Source: Doryteuthis pealeii
Taxonomy: Eukaryota > Mollusca > Cephalopoda > Myopsida > Loliginidae
Length of the DNA stretch: 64,000 nt
Reading direction: 5' to 3'
NCBI GenBank assembly: GCA_023376005.1
Contig: CM042181.1
Coordinates: forward strand, 19,995,493 to 20,059,492
Shown here in pieces: positions 26,523 to 38,815 of this stretch (the first letter of the stretch is position 1; each line of letters begins with the position of its first letter). The notes beneath the pieces were generated by a model. That model saw only the letters and a list, made by a program, of their open reading frames with translations, ran no database searches and was not told the DNA's origin. The position numbers were made by a program, and so were the translations under genes.

Positions 26523-26650
26523 CGTACCAGTTACACGAGGCTTTCTGCACAACCTTTTCTTCATGTTCCTCAAACTATCTTCAAGGACTGTTTTCTTTAG
26601 GTCATTTATCTATCTGTTACATACCCACTTAATATCAGGTATATAAAATG

Positions 26651-26651
<1 letters not shown>

Positions 26652-26714
<63 letters not shown>
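26652..26714. repeat. (GA)n microsatellite
   Basis: Uninterrupted GA dinucleotides. The flanking sequence with TATCTGTTA and AATATCAGGTATATAAA is shared with the GA tract at 27029-27099, so the two are parts of a duplicated repeat. Confidence 0.95.
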
Positions 26715-26716
<2 letters not shown>

Positions 26717-27028
26717 TTCTCAGCAAATTCGGCCAACCCGACTCTCCGACCAACTCCACTGCCCAGACCAACTGTCCTTAAAATCTAAGGTTCCCTCATT
26801 ATATAGAAATGGATGTGGAGCTTTCTAGACTATTCTGGAATTTTTCGAATGTTCTGTTTTACCAAATTGCACGTGTCTCTTAAGAGGTCAACGGATCAAC
26901 CATACTTTCTTCTGACAAACCGATTAAAATAATTTTTAACAGCAAAATCCTAGACTTCCTGGCTATCGAACCCAGTCACATTTATCTATCTGTTATATAC
27001 CTCCTTAATATCAGGTATATAAATGGCA

Positions 27029-27055
27029 TGAGAGAGAGAGAGAGAGAGAGAGAGA

Positions 27056-27094
<39 letters not shown>

Positions 27095-27099
27095 AGTAT
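27029..27099. repeat. (GA)n microsatellite ending in poly-G
   Basis: GA repeat ending in a run of G. Preceded by the same TATCAGGTATATAAATGGC phrase as the tract at 26652. Confidence 0.93.
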
Positions 27100-27284
27100 G
27101 GAGAGTTCTTAAGTGTATTTTTTCATCGATCGGCCATCTTCTTTCTCTGGTCGATCTTTTATTCTGGGCCGCGGTTGTTCGTGCTCATTTATTTGTTTTT
27201 AATAACGAAGCAAGTCTTTGTTTAGTTTTCAAAGACGTCTTTATTAAAACCCAAGCTCAAAAGGGTTTTAACCGCGCGGTGAGA

Positions 27285-27905
27285 AGATAGCATACTTGGG
27301 AACATACAACCCTCACATCTGCTCCTTTTGATTAACGACCAAAATCTCATTAACTCTAAGTCAGTTCCCTTTCACACTCTTTTCTTTTGCCAATCAGAAA
27401 TCGGCGCCCAGGTCAGCGAAAGGTGAACTGCCTGTCAATCACTTCTACAACGGTTAATGTTAACTTTCCATTTACCATACCATTGTTTAAATCTTGTTAC
27501 ACTTACAGTCATAATTCGTAGGCAACCCATGAATTGTGTAATTGGAGATATTGGTGCACCGTTCTCATACTAAACGTGTCCGCCCTGTCGGAGCGGCAAA
27601 AGAACACACTGGCTGCACCTCGGCAGAGGAGTAAAATCCCGCCATTAAAGCCACCTGTTGGCTTTTGGAGCGACCCGTGATGCTTAAGGACGGAATCTTG
27701 GTGGCTGAGCAGTCCGTGGACATGGCAGCACTCTATTTTGGCTCTTACTATGCTAGACGTGGATTGGAGAGGGGCCTCTCCGATCGGCTGGTCACGTCAA
27801 GCCTAAGCTCCTATATGATTGTCCCAAACCTATTTCCCTTAATGGCAAGTCCTATCCTTTTTGATGATATATGTCCGCCTTCTAGCATCCATATGGATAA
27901 AAAAG
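27285..27905 (+). repeat. dispersed repeat family, copy 1
   Basis: 27285-27540 recurs at 28735-28915 and, inverted, at 33340-33900. 27583-27905 (CTGTCGGAGCGG, GCGACCCGTGATGCTTAAGG, CGGCTGGTCACGTCAAG) recurs at 28600-28725, 30412-31000, 45404-46005 and inverted at 51838-52208. The short ORF at 27665-27910 follows the repeat and is not a gene. Confidence 0.75.
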
Positions 27906-27907
27906 AT

Positions 27908-28555
<648 letters not shown>

Positions 28556-28599
28556 TCGTATGTCTTATCATTAACAAATGAAAACCTAAGTATTTAAAA

Positions 28600-28930
28600 C
28601 CCTGTCGGCTGGGGCCAAAGAATACACGGGCTGCATTTCGGCAGAGGAGGAAAATCCCGCCAATAGAACCACCTGTTGGCTTTTGGAGGCGACCCGTGAT
28701 GCTTAAGGGCGGAATCTTGGTGGAATCTAACTCTGAGTCAGTTCCCTTCTCACGTTTGCCTTCAGCCAATGAGAAATCAACGGCTAGGTCAGCGAAAGAG
28801 GAACTGCTTGTCAATCACTTCTACAACGGTTAATGGTAACTTTCCATTTACCATACCGTCATTTAAATCTTATCACACCTACAGTTATAATTCGTAGGCA
28901 ACCCACGAATTATATAACATATCCTGTTTT
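28600..28930 (+). repeat. dispersed repeat family, copy 2
   Basis: Shares GCGACCCGTGATGCTTAAGG and AACGGTTAATG..CCATTTACCATACC with copy 1, but the two halves are in reversed order relative to copy 1, so the family has a modular or rearranged structure. Confidence 0.7.
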
Positions 28931-29698
28931 GTATGCACGAGAACTGTGCGTTGCACTGGCTCGACTGATGTGCCCGGATTTTGGGGGACTGTGTCCATAA
29001 AAACCAAGTGAGTGGAGCGCTGAGGAGAAGTAGTTGGCCGACGCGAGACGGTAAGTCAGCGACGAAGCGCTTTGTGAACGACTCAACAAAAGAAATTGAT
29101 TTTAATCCAACAAAGAAACAAAACTAAATGGGAGTTGCGATTTTTCAGCTGCTAAATATTTTGACGACGACGGCTTTTCAGCTGCTGGTCGAAGACGAAG
29201 ACGAAGACTGTGTTGACCAAAAGAAAGTTTGGCCTGCGAGAAGACGGTGGACTCGCTTCTTTTTGGTCCCCCCCCCCCTCAGCAGGAACTTGTTGACTCA
29301 AATATTTATTTCCCCCCTCTATTTTCTTTCCTTCTAGAGTTTCCAAGTTCAATGAGAAGGTTTCCGAGTTCGACAAGAATCACCTGAAAAAGACCAGAGG
29401 GCATATCGACCGAAACGTTATGTAGCGTTATATCATTTAATCAGACAGGCCTTCGGTCCTCAATCCTCTTTAGGAACCACGAGGGTACCATGAAGCATTC
29501 AACTAAGCACTTCACAGACTAGGTTATTTAGCTTTTGGCAACCAGTCTATGAGAAAGTAAGCCGTAAGAAATACTTTTTGCCGTTTTTGTTCTCTTTCAC
29601 ATACTGCTTGTTCATATATGTATAACACGTGTATATTTTATCTGTTAGGACACGTTTGCGTATTCGTTTCAATACTACATATATTTATATTATGTATA
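28931..29698. other. no gene recognised
   Basis: Mixed sequence with an acidic ORF shadow at 29128-29337 that I cannot support. At 29386-29425 a CCTGAAAAAGACC..CGACCGAAACGTT motif is a relative of the palindrome at 51454-51677. Confidence 0.5.
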
Positions 29699-29990
29699 TG
29701 GAGGTGCGTGGTGTAATGGTTAAAGTCATGGGAAATGGACTCGTCGCCCCGAGTTCAAATCCTGGACGTGGTAATTGCATTTCACTTAGCGCTAATACCC
29801 TTGGGAAAGGATGAATCCTACTCTCCCTCCAGCTATGGGTAAATAGTAGGGCAGACTGGGTTCTTTAACCATGGTTAGGCAACCAGTCTAGGAGAAGGAA
29901 AACTCTGAATTCAAACCTGTTAAACCCCGCTTAAGAAATTGACCTTGTGTCGCATCCTGCTCGTGCGGGGGAGTTGGTAAATACATATAG
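29699..29990 (+). mobile_element. tRNA-derived SINE, second family
   Basis: The head shows a box A (GTGGTGTAATGGTTAAAG) and a box B (GAGTTCAAATCC) at the usual spacing for a pol III promoter. The body follows with AGGGCAGACTGGGTTC and CAACCAGTCTAGGAGAAG. It differs from the SINE family at 62812-63065. Confidence 0.75.
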
Positions 29991-30411
29991 TTTTTTTTTA
30001 TTTTAATATATATTTAAAGTTATCAGAACTAAGTTTCCATTTCAAATTTTTAATTTTTTACTCCTTTAATAAATTCATTTTATTTTTTACCCCTTTAATA
30101 AATTTGATGATTTTACTTTACTTATGATACAAACTCTCTGATATTAAATTTTCAACTCCCAGGCAATATTTATTTTACGTCGCACAGAGGGCGTTTTTTA
30201 TTTTGCTAGTACGTTTAATATAAGGAACAATTCCAGGTTTATACGTAAAAAAATCAAAAAAAATCTGTTACACATAACATACATTTTTATTGTTTTAAAT
30301 CATTTTTTGATGAGTTGTTTATTATTTTTCATATATTTCCTGCTAAAATATAAAGTAGGGTTATTTTCTATGACCGACCATAATTCTCATTTTTACCACA
30401 TTATCAGCACC

Positions 30412-31005
30412 GCCCTGTCGGCTGTGGCGTTAGAATGCACCGACTGCACCTCTGCAGAGGGGTAAGACTCCCCCAATGGGGCCACCTGTTGGCCATGGGT
30501 GGCGACCCGTGATGCTTAAGGATAGAGCGCAGGTGGATGAGCAATTCATGACTTGCAATACTCCACTTTGGCCCTATCTTGGACTAGACGGGCGGTCGGA
30601 GAGGCCCCCTCCGATCAATCGGCTGGTCACGTCAAGTCCTAGCACCTATATGATTTTCCCAACCCTATTGCCCTTATGGCAAGCCCCAACCCTTTTTATC
30701 ATATGGGTGCTAGAAGGTGGTGGCTGCGGGTCTACATGTCCTGGGAATGACGTTAAACTCTATCTGATGGTGAGGTTCCAGTTTTGGAGGTTTGGGGAAT
30801 GTGGAGCACCTCTTCATCACCATTTCTCCCTGGTCCACTCTGACCCGGAGTGGTAGTACCTGTTAGGGTCCCATCTATGGGTTAAAAAGAAAAATGTATT
30901 TATAAAAAAATTGTATTATCCATTAAGAATTGATTTATTTCAAAACTTTATCGGCATTAAATGACCCACTGAGGTTGATGTGCCGTAAAACAAAACAAAC
31001 CAAAC
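30412..31005 (+). repeat. dispersed repeat family, copy 3 (long form)
   Basis: Nearly full-length relative of 45404-46005. It begins CCCTGTCGGCTG and ends in GACCCACTGAGGTTGATGTG, then an AAACAAACCAAAC tail. The A-rich imperfect tail suggests retroposition. The 126-codon ORF at 30476-30856 is broken in the sister copy and so is unlikely to be coding. Confidence 0.75.
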
Positions 31006-31059
31006 AAATATTGTGATGTAAACGGCTCCCATAACAAATCATCATCATCATCATGTCGC

Positions 31060-31660
31060 GCATGCAGCACGGATATCCATGACAATCTCTCGCCAACCTT
31101 CCCTATCATTCATTGCACCTGGGAGGTCCCCTGCGGAGCAACCAGCATCCTCGCATAGTTGGTCAATGTAGGTCCTTGTTGGGCGCCCCACACTAGCATG
31201 TCCATGTTGACTTCCACGGGAGAACGTCGCTTATGAGCTCATCCTTGCTTCTCCAGCAGTGTCCTGCATGCCTTGTCCGTCTCACTCGGATAGTTTGTGA
31301 GATGGGAGGCAAGTGACCGTACAGCTGCTTCCTTGTGGGGTGCTGTTTCCACGACTTGTTCAAGACTGCACGGAGCATTCCTGTGCAGCTCCCATCTAGC
31401 TTATTCTCAAGACTCTTCGTTAGGGTCCAGGTGGTGCAGCCATATAGCAGGACTGATACAACCACAGCCTGGAAGAACTGTCGCTTCAGCTTGTCAGGGA
31501 GATCGTACCTCCATATGACTGATAATTTGTTTGTGGCCGACCATGTCTTTGCTATTCGTGTATGAACATCACTCGCTGTGGATGAGATATTACTACCTAG
31601 GTACGTGAAGACACCAATTTTAACTTCAAAAATTATTTTCAATATTTTTTTTTTCAAAAA
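31060..31660 (-). pseudogene. non-LTR retrotransposon ORF2 C-terminus, truncated
   Basis: Minus-strand ORF of 154 codons (31193-31657) reads through YLGSNISSTASDV, LSVIWRYDLPDKLKRQFFQA, VLLYGCTTWTLTK, LNKSWKQHPTRKQLYG and RRTRHAGHCWRSKDELISD. This is the C-terminal part that follows the reverse transcriptase domain in a very common animal LINE type. Homology continues past the stop toward 31060. The catalytic RT part is absent, so the copy is dead. A second, more decayed copy is at 45180-45370. Confidence 0.88.
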
Positions 31661-32147
31661 TTTTGAAAATCTTTTTGATGAATCTCGTCATTTTCAGTTA
31701 TATATTCATAATACAATATTTTTTAATTAAATAAATACACCTTTATCAGACAGTGAATGGGAGAATTTGTTTCATATCTATAAATTTTAAAACGTCTCTA
31801 AAATAAAATAAAAATTCAAAAGTAGACAAGTTAAAATTTTAAAATCACATTCCTTAGAAAATATGCTAACGATGAAAAAAGAAAAAAAAAAAAAAGAAAA
31901 GATAGATATGTTTCTTATTTATGAGACTTAAGCTTCAAAATGTAAAACGTTCTACTACTGACTTTATCAAAATATCGATTTTTTATTGCTTTAAATATCT
32001 TCCGCGATGGACTTCTCTTTCCAAAAATGTAAAATTTATTTTCAGGCACCGAAAGAATTAGGAATAAAGTTATTGTTCACTATATGGAGGGTCAATGTGC
32101 GAAAAAAAAAAAAAAAAAAAAAAAAAAAGAAAGAAAAATAATGTAAT

Positions 32148-32405
32148 TTGTAAGTAAAAGTAAAATCGTCGGGGCGGCCTAAAGTCGGTATCAGCCAATC
32201 AGCGAGGGAGTCTATCCCCTTTTCACTTGCGCTAGACCAAGGAGATTTTTTAGCGTCTGAGAAGGAGCGCCACACCTACCATCAGCTCCTTACTTTACCG
32301 CACAGATCCCTGTGCTACTCATACGCTGAGTTGACGAGGACCGGTATCGAACTAGGAACCTTGTGGTTTCTAGTCGAACGTTCTACCGACTGAGCTAACA
32401 GACCT
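32148..32405 (-). mobile_element. tRNA-derived SINE, near full length
   Basis: Read on the minus strand it starts with a tRNA-like head (TTAGCTCAGTCGGTAGAACG, then GGTTCGATACC-like box B), followed by the family body (CTTTACCGC.. inverted) and the end AAAGTAAAA-like. It is preceded by a poly-A run at 32102-32128. It is the best template in the window together with 62812-63065. Confidence 0.85.
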
Positions 32406-33329
32406 TTATTTAGATTAAAAGTTCTTCTTTTATTACTTCATATACCGAAAATTTGATTAAAATCGGATTATCAATTTATTTTTGTTGATTTTATGAAAAA
32501 TTACCTGTGATCCCACTTTATTGGCAAGGTGCATGAATTTGTACATCCCCACGGTAAGACGTTTTTTTCAATAGTTCGTCCGCTGCAGTTGACGTGTTTT
32601 TTTTTTTTTTTTTTTTTTTTTTTTCTGAATTACACATTGGTTTTGCACAACGAGGAAAAAAGGTAGATTGTGAATTTAAAGATTTAAAGTTGTTGCGTAG
32701 TGATTCAGTTATACACTTTTTTGAACTCAGAACTGCAAAAGTAGACTGTTTTAAAGTTGTTCTTTTTTTTTTTTTTGTTTTTTTAATTGTTACTCTGAAA
32801 TAGAAATATCGTTAAATACCCGACAAAATTACCAGCGAATAGTAATTTTCAGGGGTTTTTTTTTCAGTATAAGACTTGATAAATTTATAATCTCAATTCC
32901 ATTAAAATAACAACGTTATGGTGAAAAAGTGTATCAGAACTGGATAACTACGCAACAATTTTAAATCCATACAACATCAATTAATGCTGTCGTTTATAAA
33001 AAAAACAACTTATAAATGAATTAACATATTAAGGTGAAAAATTGTATAATTGAATCACTATGCAACAACTATACAACATAAATTAATGCTGTCGTTTAAT
33101 TTTTTAAACTTCTAAATGAATTAACATATTAAATTATGTTTTCCTTAGAGTTTGATTTTTATTAAAAGTATTAATCCCAGTTGAGAAATTAAAAATATCA
33201 ATGGACTTCATTTCATATTCCATTAACATCTGTCCAGTAGACTATAGTGAAAATTTAGGCCCCTGAATTCACAGTTTACCACGTTTCGATGGTTTAATCA
33301 TACTGTCTTCTTCAGGTGTATTTGTTTCA
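32406..33329. other. AT-rich intergenic sequence, no gene
   Basis: Contains a T run at 32597-32624 and a locally repeated phrase (TTAATGCTGTCGTTTA at about 32983 and 33083). No credible ORF or RNA gene. Confidence 0.6.
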
Positions 33330-33905
33330 TAATTTGTAGGTTGCCTACGAATTATGTAAGTGTAATAAGATTTGAATAGAGGTATGGTAAATGGAAAGTT
33401 ACCATTAACCGTTGTAGAAGTGATTGACAAGCAGTTCACCTTTCGCTGACCTGGGTGTCGATTTCTGATTGGCTAAAGGAAAAGCGTGGGAAGGGATGTA
33501 TTTGTCGCATACCCCACTTGTATGGACTGGACACAAGGCCTCGTTTGAACGTGGGCCCACCCACAAGCCGAAGCTCATGGGTGGGAAAGAACAAAAATTG
33601 CGTCGATCCCTTCGGCATTCCCCCTCAAAGGGGGCGCCTCAGGCACTGGGCAATAAACCCAGCCCTGCCCCTTTAAGTCAAGGGTGCAGGTGTTGCCTGG
33701 GGGGGGGAAGCCCCCTGGGATCGACGCTAATAATTGTACTTTAACCCGGCCCAGTGGCCAAAGCACACTGGACCCCCCCCCGGATGGGACAGGGAAAAGC
33801 GTGGGAAGGGAACTGACTTAGAGTTAGTGAGATTTTGGTCGTTAGTCAAAAGGAACAGACGTGAGGGTTGTCTGTTCCCAAGTATGCTATCATTTTTTAC
33901 CGTTT
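33330..33905 (-). repeat. dispersed repeat interrupted by a younger insertion
   Basis: 33340-33490 plus 33797-33900 are the reverse complement of 27285-27540, split by the 296-bp insert at 33497-33792. The uninterrupted copy at about 27370-27400 is the empty-site equivalent. Confidence 0.75.
33497..33792. mobile_element. GC-rich retroposed element with 19-bp target duplication
   Basis: A 296-bp GC-rich insert is flanked by the exact direct repeat GGAAAAGCGTGGGAAGGGA at 33478-33496 and 33793-33811. A long TSD of this size points to LINE-driven insertion. The interior (CCCACTTGTATGGACTGG, GTGGGCCCACCCACAAGCC, CAATAAACCCAGCC) recurs at 44450-44975. The overlapping short ORFs are not genes. The family name is unknown to me. 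Confidence 0.8.
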
Positions 33906-33929
33906 TAACCTCAAATAGCAAACATTATT

Positions 33930-34800
33930 TTGGAATTACACAGAACATTGGTCTAGCGCAACGAAGAAGAGAGATACAAACTTATTACTTTTTGCGCCTA
34001 AAATAAGGTTTGCATTAAGTAGATATTTATTTTTAGAATCTAAAAATATAACATTTTAAACTTAAAATCCGAATACTTTTATTTTAAATGAATTTTATAT
34101 ATTAATTTTTCATAGCAAAAATACTAAATTAAAGTTTTGAAATAAAATAACTGATGCATTATAAAATTCATTAATTGATAAATCAATACTGAAAATTTCA
34201 TTAAAATCGGATAATTACCTGATTTTTGGTAATTTTTTTTCTCCATCCCAAATGTTATTTTAAAATTGTAAACAAGCGCTTAAAACCATTGAAAAAGGGG
34301 CAAAATGGCGGATCGCGTCGAAATTGACCAAAGCAAATAGTTTTAAATCTATCAAAAATAAACTGCATATGTAATGATATTTTTCTTTTTTAATGATGGT
34401 TATTATGTTACTACTTATCGATTTAGACAAAGGTTTGACCTTAAATAATAGATTTAATTATTTTTGATTCGCTTTTAAAATTCCTAGCAGATGACAAAAA
34501 TGCCAGTCCCTAAATTACACAGAACATTGGTCTAGCGCAACGAAGAAGAGTAGCTACTGGCAAAATGAGCCTAAAATGCGTTTTTGACAAAATGACTTTA
34601 GCCCCCCTACTGAAAATAATTTACCAAAAATCAGGGAATTATCGGATTTTAATGAAATTTTCAGTGTTTATTTATCAATGAACGATCTTTATAATGCATT
34701 ATTTATTTTATTTCAAAACTTTCTCATTTTTTTAGGTCACTTAATTTTGACCCCCCTTATGTTGGGGGCGTAAAATGTTTTGCGAGTCGGTCATTTTCGA
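33930..34800. mobile_element. inverted-repeat element with repeated 30-nt motif
   Basis: About 145 bp at 34090-34235 recurs inverted at about 34608-34755 (for example AAAATTTCATTAAAATCGGA against its reverse complement). The phrase ACAGAACATTGGTCTAGCGC followed by AACGAAGAAGA occurs at about 33942 and 34517, and again at 35036 outside the arms. No transposase ORF is visible. Confidence 0.65.
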
Positions 34801-36232
34801 TACTAATTACAGTATAAATAAAGAGATAAAAGACCGAAGTTATGAATAGAAACAAAAAAAAAAAGTTGTTTTATGAGAAAATAAGTACCGAAAATAGAAA
34901 AATAGAATGTAAAAAAATAATAAATAATTTATTTTTTGGGTATTTCTTTTTTACTCATTTCGATAATTATTTAATTGGCTATTATTTTGTAAAAGAAAAA
35001 ATTATACATCGATGTTTTTTCTGTGTAATTATTACACAGAACATTGTTCTAGCGCAACGAAGAAGAAGAATACAAACAGGTGTAAAAATTGAAAAGTAAA
35101 ACAGGTAAGGGAAAAGAATTAGTCACACTGTTTATTCATTATTAGAATGGTACAGACGTAAACAAGGGCGTTCTTCACTGAGATAACCAAAAAATGGCTT
35201 AAAAAAGGGGCGACAATCGGCACTTAAAGATGGTTATGCATTTCTTATATCGGAGATGGCTTTCAATTTTTATATCATTTCAATTGCATGCGTCTCGGTT
35301 AGGACACGAAACTAAAAAATATCTGGTACGTTTTCTTTTTGTAAAAAGGTCCATTTGTCGCCTCAAAAAATCTTTCAAAATACAAGAAAAATATTTAAAA
35401 AAGAAAAAAGAAAAGAAATATGGTAAAATTAAATTTAAAAAAAAATGTCCAGTGAAGAGGCACGTATAAGAGCTGTTGTTATTCTTTTTTTTATTTTAAA
35501 GTGTTGACCTTTGAACTTTATTATATATTTTTTAAATTATTGTTTTCTTTCCTTTTTTAATTTTAAATTTAAATTAAAATTTAAAGAAAAAAAAAACAAA
35601 AACAAAAAAAAATATATTGGTATATTATTATTGTTGCTGTTGAGAAAAAATAACATATCCCGTGCTTAGCTGCCATGATGATGGTAAAAACGGAAGAAAA
35701 ATATAACCAGACGACAACGATGACGACGACGACGACGACGAGACTTTTTGGGTGTTTCCGGTGACGTCACTATGACGTAACAGCGACAAGGGCCCAATCG
35801 GATGTTGTTTAAAAAAAAAATGGCATCGCCAGAGTTATAGATTCTTTTGATATATTCTCTGCTTTTTTGGTTTTTCTTTGAAAAAAATTTAGATGGCCAG
35901 TTCAGGGTGGAACTCGGGTGTCGAGAGTCAGTGGCAGGCACAGGGATATGGGGTGGGTTTTTTTTTATTTTACTTGTAGAGGATAGAGGACGGTCAGTCC
36001 GAACAGATGCCAAGACATTTTGGTCATCATAACAGCGCCGAACCTGCTAGACATCGTTGTTTGTATTAAGTATAGTAGTCTTGACTAGTAGAGGCAGATT
36101 TACACTCAAACACTAAACAGTCTGAAAGAAAGAAAAGAAAAAAAGAAAGAATAAATCTCCTTGTAATAAAATAGTAGTGGTACTATTTAACCCATAGTTG
36201 GGGGATGAGGGGTTTTATTGACAGTACTTACT
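34801..36232. other. AT-rich sequence, no gene
   Basis: Low-complexity ORFs rich in Lys/Phe are composition artefacts. A short ACG repeat lies at about 35715-35740. A possible AATAAA on the minus strand at 36214-36219 would be a late polyadenylation site for the troponin T transcript, but several AATAAA strings occur nearer, inside the minisatellite. Confidence 0.5.
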
Positions 36233-37345
36233 CATATTACATAAGCGATGTAAAATGGTCATGGAAATAAATTTTACTATAAAAATGCATTGGAAATGAT
36301 ATTTACTATAAAAATGCATTGGAAATGATTTTACTATAAAAATGCATTGGCAATGATATTTACTATAAAAATGCATTTGAAATGATTTTTACTATAAAAA
36401 TGCATTGGAAATGATTTTTACTATAAAAATGCATTGGCAAAATGATTTTTACTATAAAAATGCATTGGAAATGATTTTTACTAAAAATGCATTGGCAATG
36501 ATATTTACTATACTATAAAATGCATTGGCAATGATTTTTACTATAAAAATGCATTGGAAATGATTTTTACTATAAAAAATGCATTGGAAATGATATTTAC
36601 TATGAAAATGCATTGGAAATGATTTTTACTATAAAAATGCATTGGCAATGATTTTTACTATAAAAATGCATTGGAAATGATTTTTACTATAAAAATGCAT
36701 TGAAAATTATTTTTATTATAAAAATGCATTGGAAATGATTTTTATTATAAAAATTTATTGGAAATGATTTTTACTTTAAAAATGCATTGGAAATTATTTT
36801 TACTATAAAAATGAATTGGAAATTATTTTTACTATAAAAATGCGTTGAACATGATTTTTACTATAAAAATGCATTGGAAATTATTTTTTACTATAAAAAT
36901 GAATTGGAAATGATTTTTACTATAAAAATGCATTGGAAATTACTTTTACTATAAAAATGCATTGAAAATGATTTTTATTATAAAAATGCATTGGAAATGA
37001 TTTTTATTATAAAAATTTATTGGAAATGATTTTTACTTTAAAAATGCATTGGAAATTATTTTTACTATAAAAATGAATTGGAAATTATTTTTACTATAAA
37101 AATGCGTTGAACATGATTTTTACTATAAAAATGCATTGGAAATTATTTTTTACTATAAAAATGCATTGGAAATGATTTTTACTATAAAAATGCGTTGGAT
37201 ATGATTTTTACTATAAAAAATGCATTGGAAATGATTTTTACTATAAAAATGCACTGGAAATGGTTGTTACTATAAAAATGCATTGGCCAATGATTTTTAC
37301 AATGAAAATACATTATAAATAATGTTTACTATACTGTTGTCTTAG
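36233..37345. repeat. 28-bp AT-rich minisatellite downstream of troponin T
   Basis: About 39 units of ACTATAAAAATGCATTGGAA followed by ATGATTTTT. A longer internal duplication is visible (about 36690-36850 resembles 36945-37110). It lies directly 3' of the last troponin T coding exon, and the same unit resumes on the other side of that exon at 37805-38440. Confidence 0.95.
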
Positions 37346-37416
37346 CAACCATCCATTGTGCTATAAGTTACGTACCTTTTTTTTGTTTCTATGTTGGTAA
37401 GATTGTTTTAGCAGAA

Positions 37417-37755
37417 TTAGGCTTCAACAGCGACTTCATCGCCACCGGTCTCCTCAACAGCAGGGACCTCTTCGGCGGGAGCCTCCTCGGCGGGAGCTTC
37501 CTCAGCGGGTGCTTCCTCAGCAGGAGCCTCCTCAACATGAGCTGGTTCCTCGGGTTCTGGAGCTGGTGCTGCCTCCTCCTCAGTTGCTTTGGGAGCCATC
37601 TTACTTTTCACTTCTTTCATGTGTTCTCGGACTTTGCGATCATATTCTTGAGCTTCTTCTAACTCCGTATTTAATTTGAAGTACAAGTCTTTTCTTTCAT
37701 CGTAACTTCGGTGATCTGTAAGACGCTCATATTTACTGTGAAGCATAATTTTTGG
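37417..37755 (-). CDS. TnT: troponin T, last coding exon (E11)
   Basis: Troponin T anchors the troponin complex to tropomyosin on muscle thin filaments. This exon supplies visible residues 252-363 and the stop (37417-37419). It opens PKIMLHSKYERLTDHRSYDE, matching the conserved PPKI..SKYER..D.RSYD block of invertebrate troponin T. A basic/acidic helix follows (LEEAQEYDRKVREHMKEVKS), then an acidic tail with four or five EEAPA repeats. Arthropod troponin T also ends in an acidic extension but of poly-Glu type, so this tail differs. The acceptor is TTTTTCCTCTCTAG at 37756 onward, phase 0. The exon is embedded between two blocks of the same minisatellite. The Met inside the exon (37746) is not the start, since PKI precedes it in frame with upstream exons. 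Confidence 0.95.
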   Translation of the reverse strand, partial: PKIMLHSKYERLTDHRSYDERKDLYFKLNTELEEAQEYDRKVREHMKEVKSKMAPKATEEEAAPAPEPEEPAHVEEAPAEEAPAEEAPAEEAPAEEVPAVEETGGDEVAVEA

Positions 37756-37804
37756 CTAGAGAGGAAAAAATAAAAGAGAATATTATAGAAATAACATTGT
37801 TAAT

Positions 37805-38440
37805 GATTTCTACTATAAAAATGCATTGGAAATTATTTTTACTATGAAAATGTATTAGAAATGATTTTTACTATAAAAATGTATTGGAAATGATTTTTAC
37901 TATAAAAATGCATTGGACAATGGTTTTTACTATAAAAATGCATTGGAAATTATTTTTACTATGAAAATGTATTAGAAATGATTTTTACTATAAAAATGCA
38001 TTGGAAATGATTTTTACTAAGAAAATACATTGGAAATGATTTTTACTATAAAATTGCATTGGAAATGATTTTTACTAAGAAAATACATTGAAAATGATAT
38101 TTAACTATAAAAATGCATTTGAAATGATTTTTACTATAAAAATGCATTGGAAATGATTTTTAACTATAAAAATGCATTGGAAATGATTTTTAACTATAAA
38201 AATGTATTGGAAATGATTTTTACTATAAAAAATGCATTTGAAATGATTTTTACTATAAAAATGCATTTGAAATGATTTTTACTATAAAAATGTATTGGAA
38301 ATGATTCTTACTATAAAAATGCACTGGAAATGATTTTACTATAAAAAAACATTTTTACTATAAAAATGTATTGGACAATGATTTTTAACTATAAAATGCA
38401 TTAGAAATTATTTTTACTATGAAAAATGCATTGACCAATC
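37805..38440. repeat. same 28-bp minisatellite, in troponin T intron 10
   Basis: About 22 more units of ACTATAAAAATGCATTGGAA type, in the same orientation as the block at 36233-37345. The exon E11 and its flanks split one array. Confidence 0.93.
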
Positions 38441-38606
38441 AAATTTTATATATCATAATATCAATGATTTCAAATGTCTTGTGTTTTTGATAAAGCAAAT
38501 AATTCTTTTAGTTTAAAAACTTTCATATACAAGTTTTAAATATCAAAGGGAGAAAACTCTTTCAATTGAGGCAATAACTCGTAAGAAAAAGATAAATAAA
38601 ACTTAC

Positions 38607-38643
38607 TGGACAACCAGCATATTTGTCAGCCAATTTGTCGAAA
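38607..38643 (-). CDS. TnT: troponin T, exon E10 (37 nt)
   Basis: Encodes FDKLADKYAGCP (visible residues 240-251), just ahead of the conserved PKI..SKYER block. The acceptor is CTTTCTTTCAG and the donor GTAAGT. It receives two bases (TC) from E9 to form Ser and ends in phase 0. It corresponds to the L..KYPPKI region of arthropod troponin T. Too short to show as an ORF, but it is needed to keep the frame from E9 to E11. Confidence 0.9.
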
Positions 38644-38744
38644 CTGAAAGAAAGAAAAAGAAAAAAAATCGATTAGAATGAAAATCAAGAATCTATAATC
38701 ATTTCGAATTAAACAAAAACAATCGATTATTTGTGCTGTGACTC

Positions 38745-38748
38745 AATT

Positions 38749-38797
<49 letters not shown>
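38745..38797. repeat. (TA)n microsatellite
   Basis: TA dinucleotide run inside troponin T intron 9. It begins a short dispersed repeat at 38816-39080 (GATTTAGCGCAGGGTGGCGT), which is of unknown type and contains only shadow ORFs. Confidence 0.9.
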
Positions 38798-38801
<4 letters not shown>

Positions 38802-38815
38802 TGAAATATACTAGA

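Noticed and set aside
26214..26600. Ser/Phe/Pro-rich ORF and its Lys/Glu/Arg shadow
   Set aside because: Translation of a CT-rich tract.
30476..30856. 126-codon ORF as a small gene
   Set aside because: Lies in a dispersed repeat whose sister copy at 45404-46005 has frameshifting differences.
36240..38440. CTATAAAAAT in each minisatellite unit as MEF2 sites near a muscle gene
   Set aside because: Does not match the MEF2 consensus at two positions on either strand.
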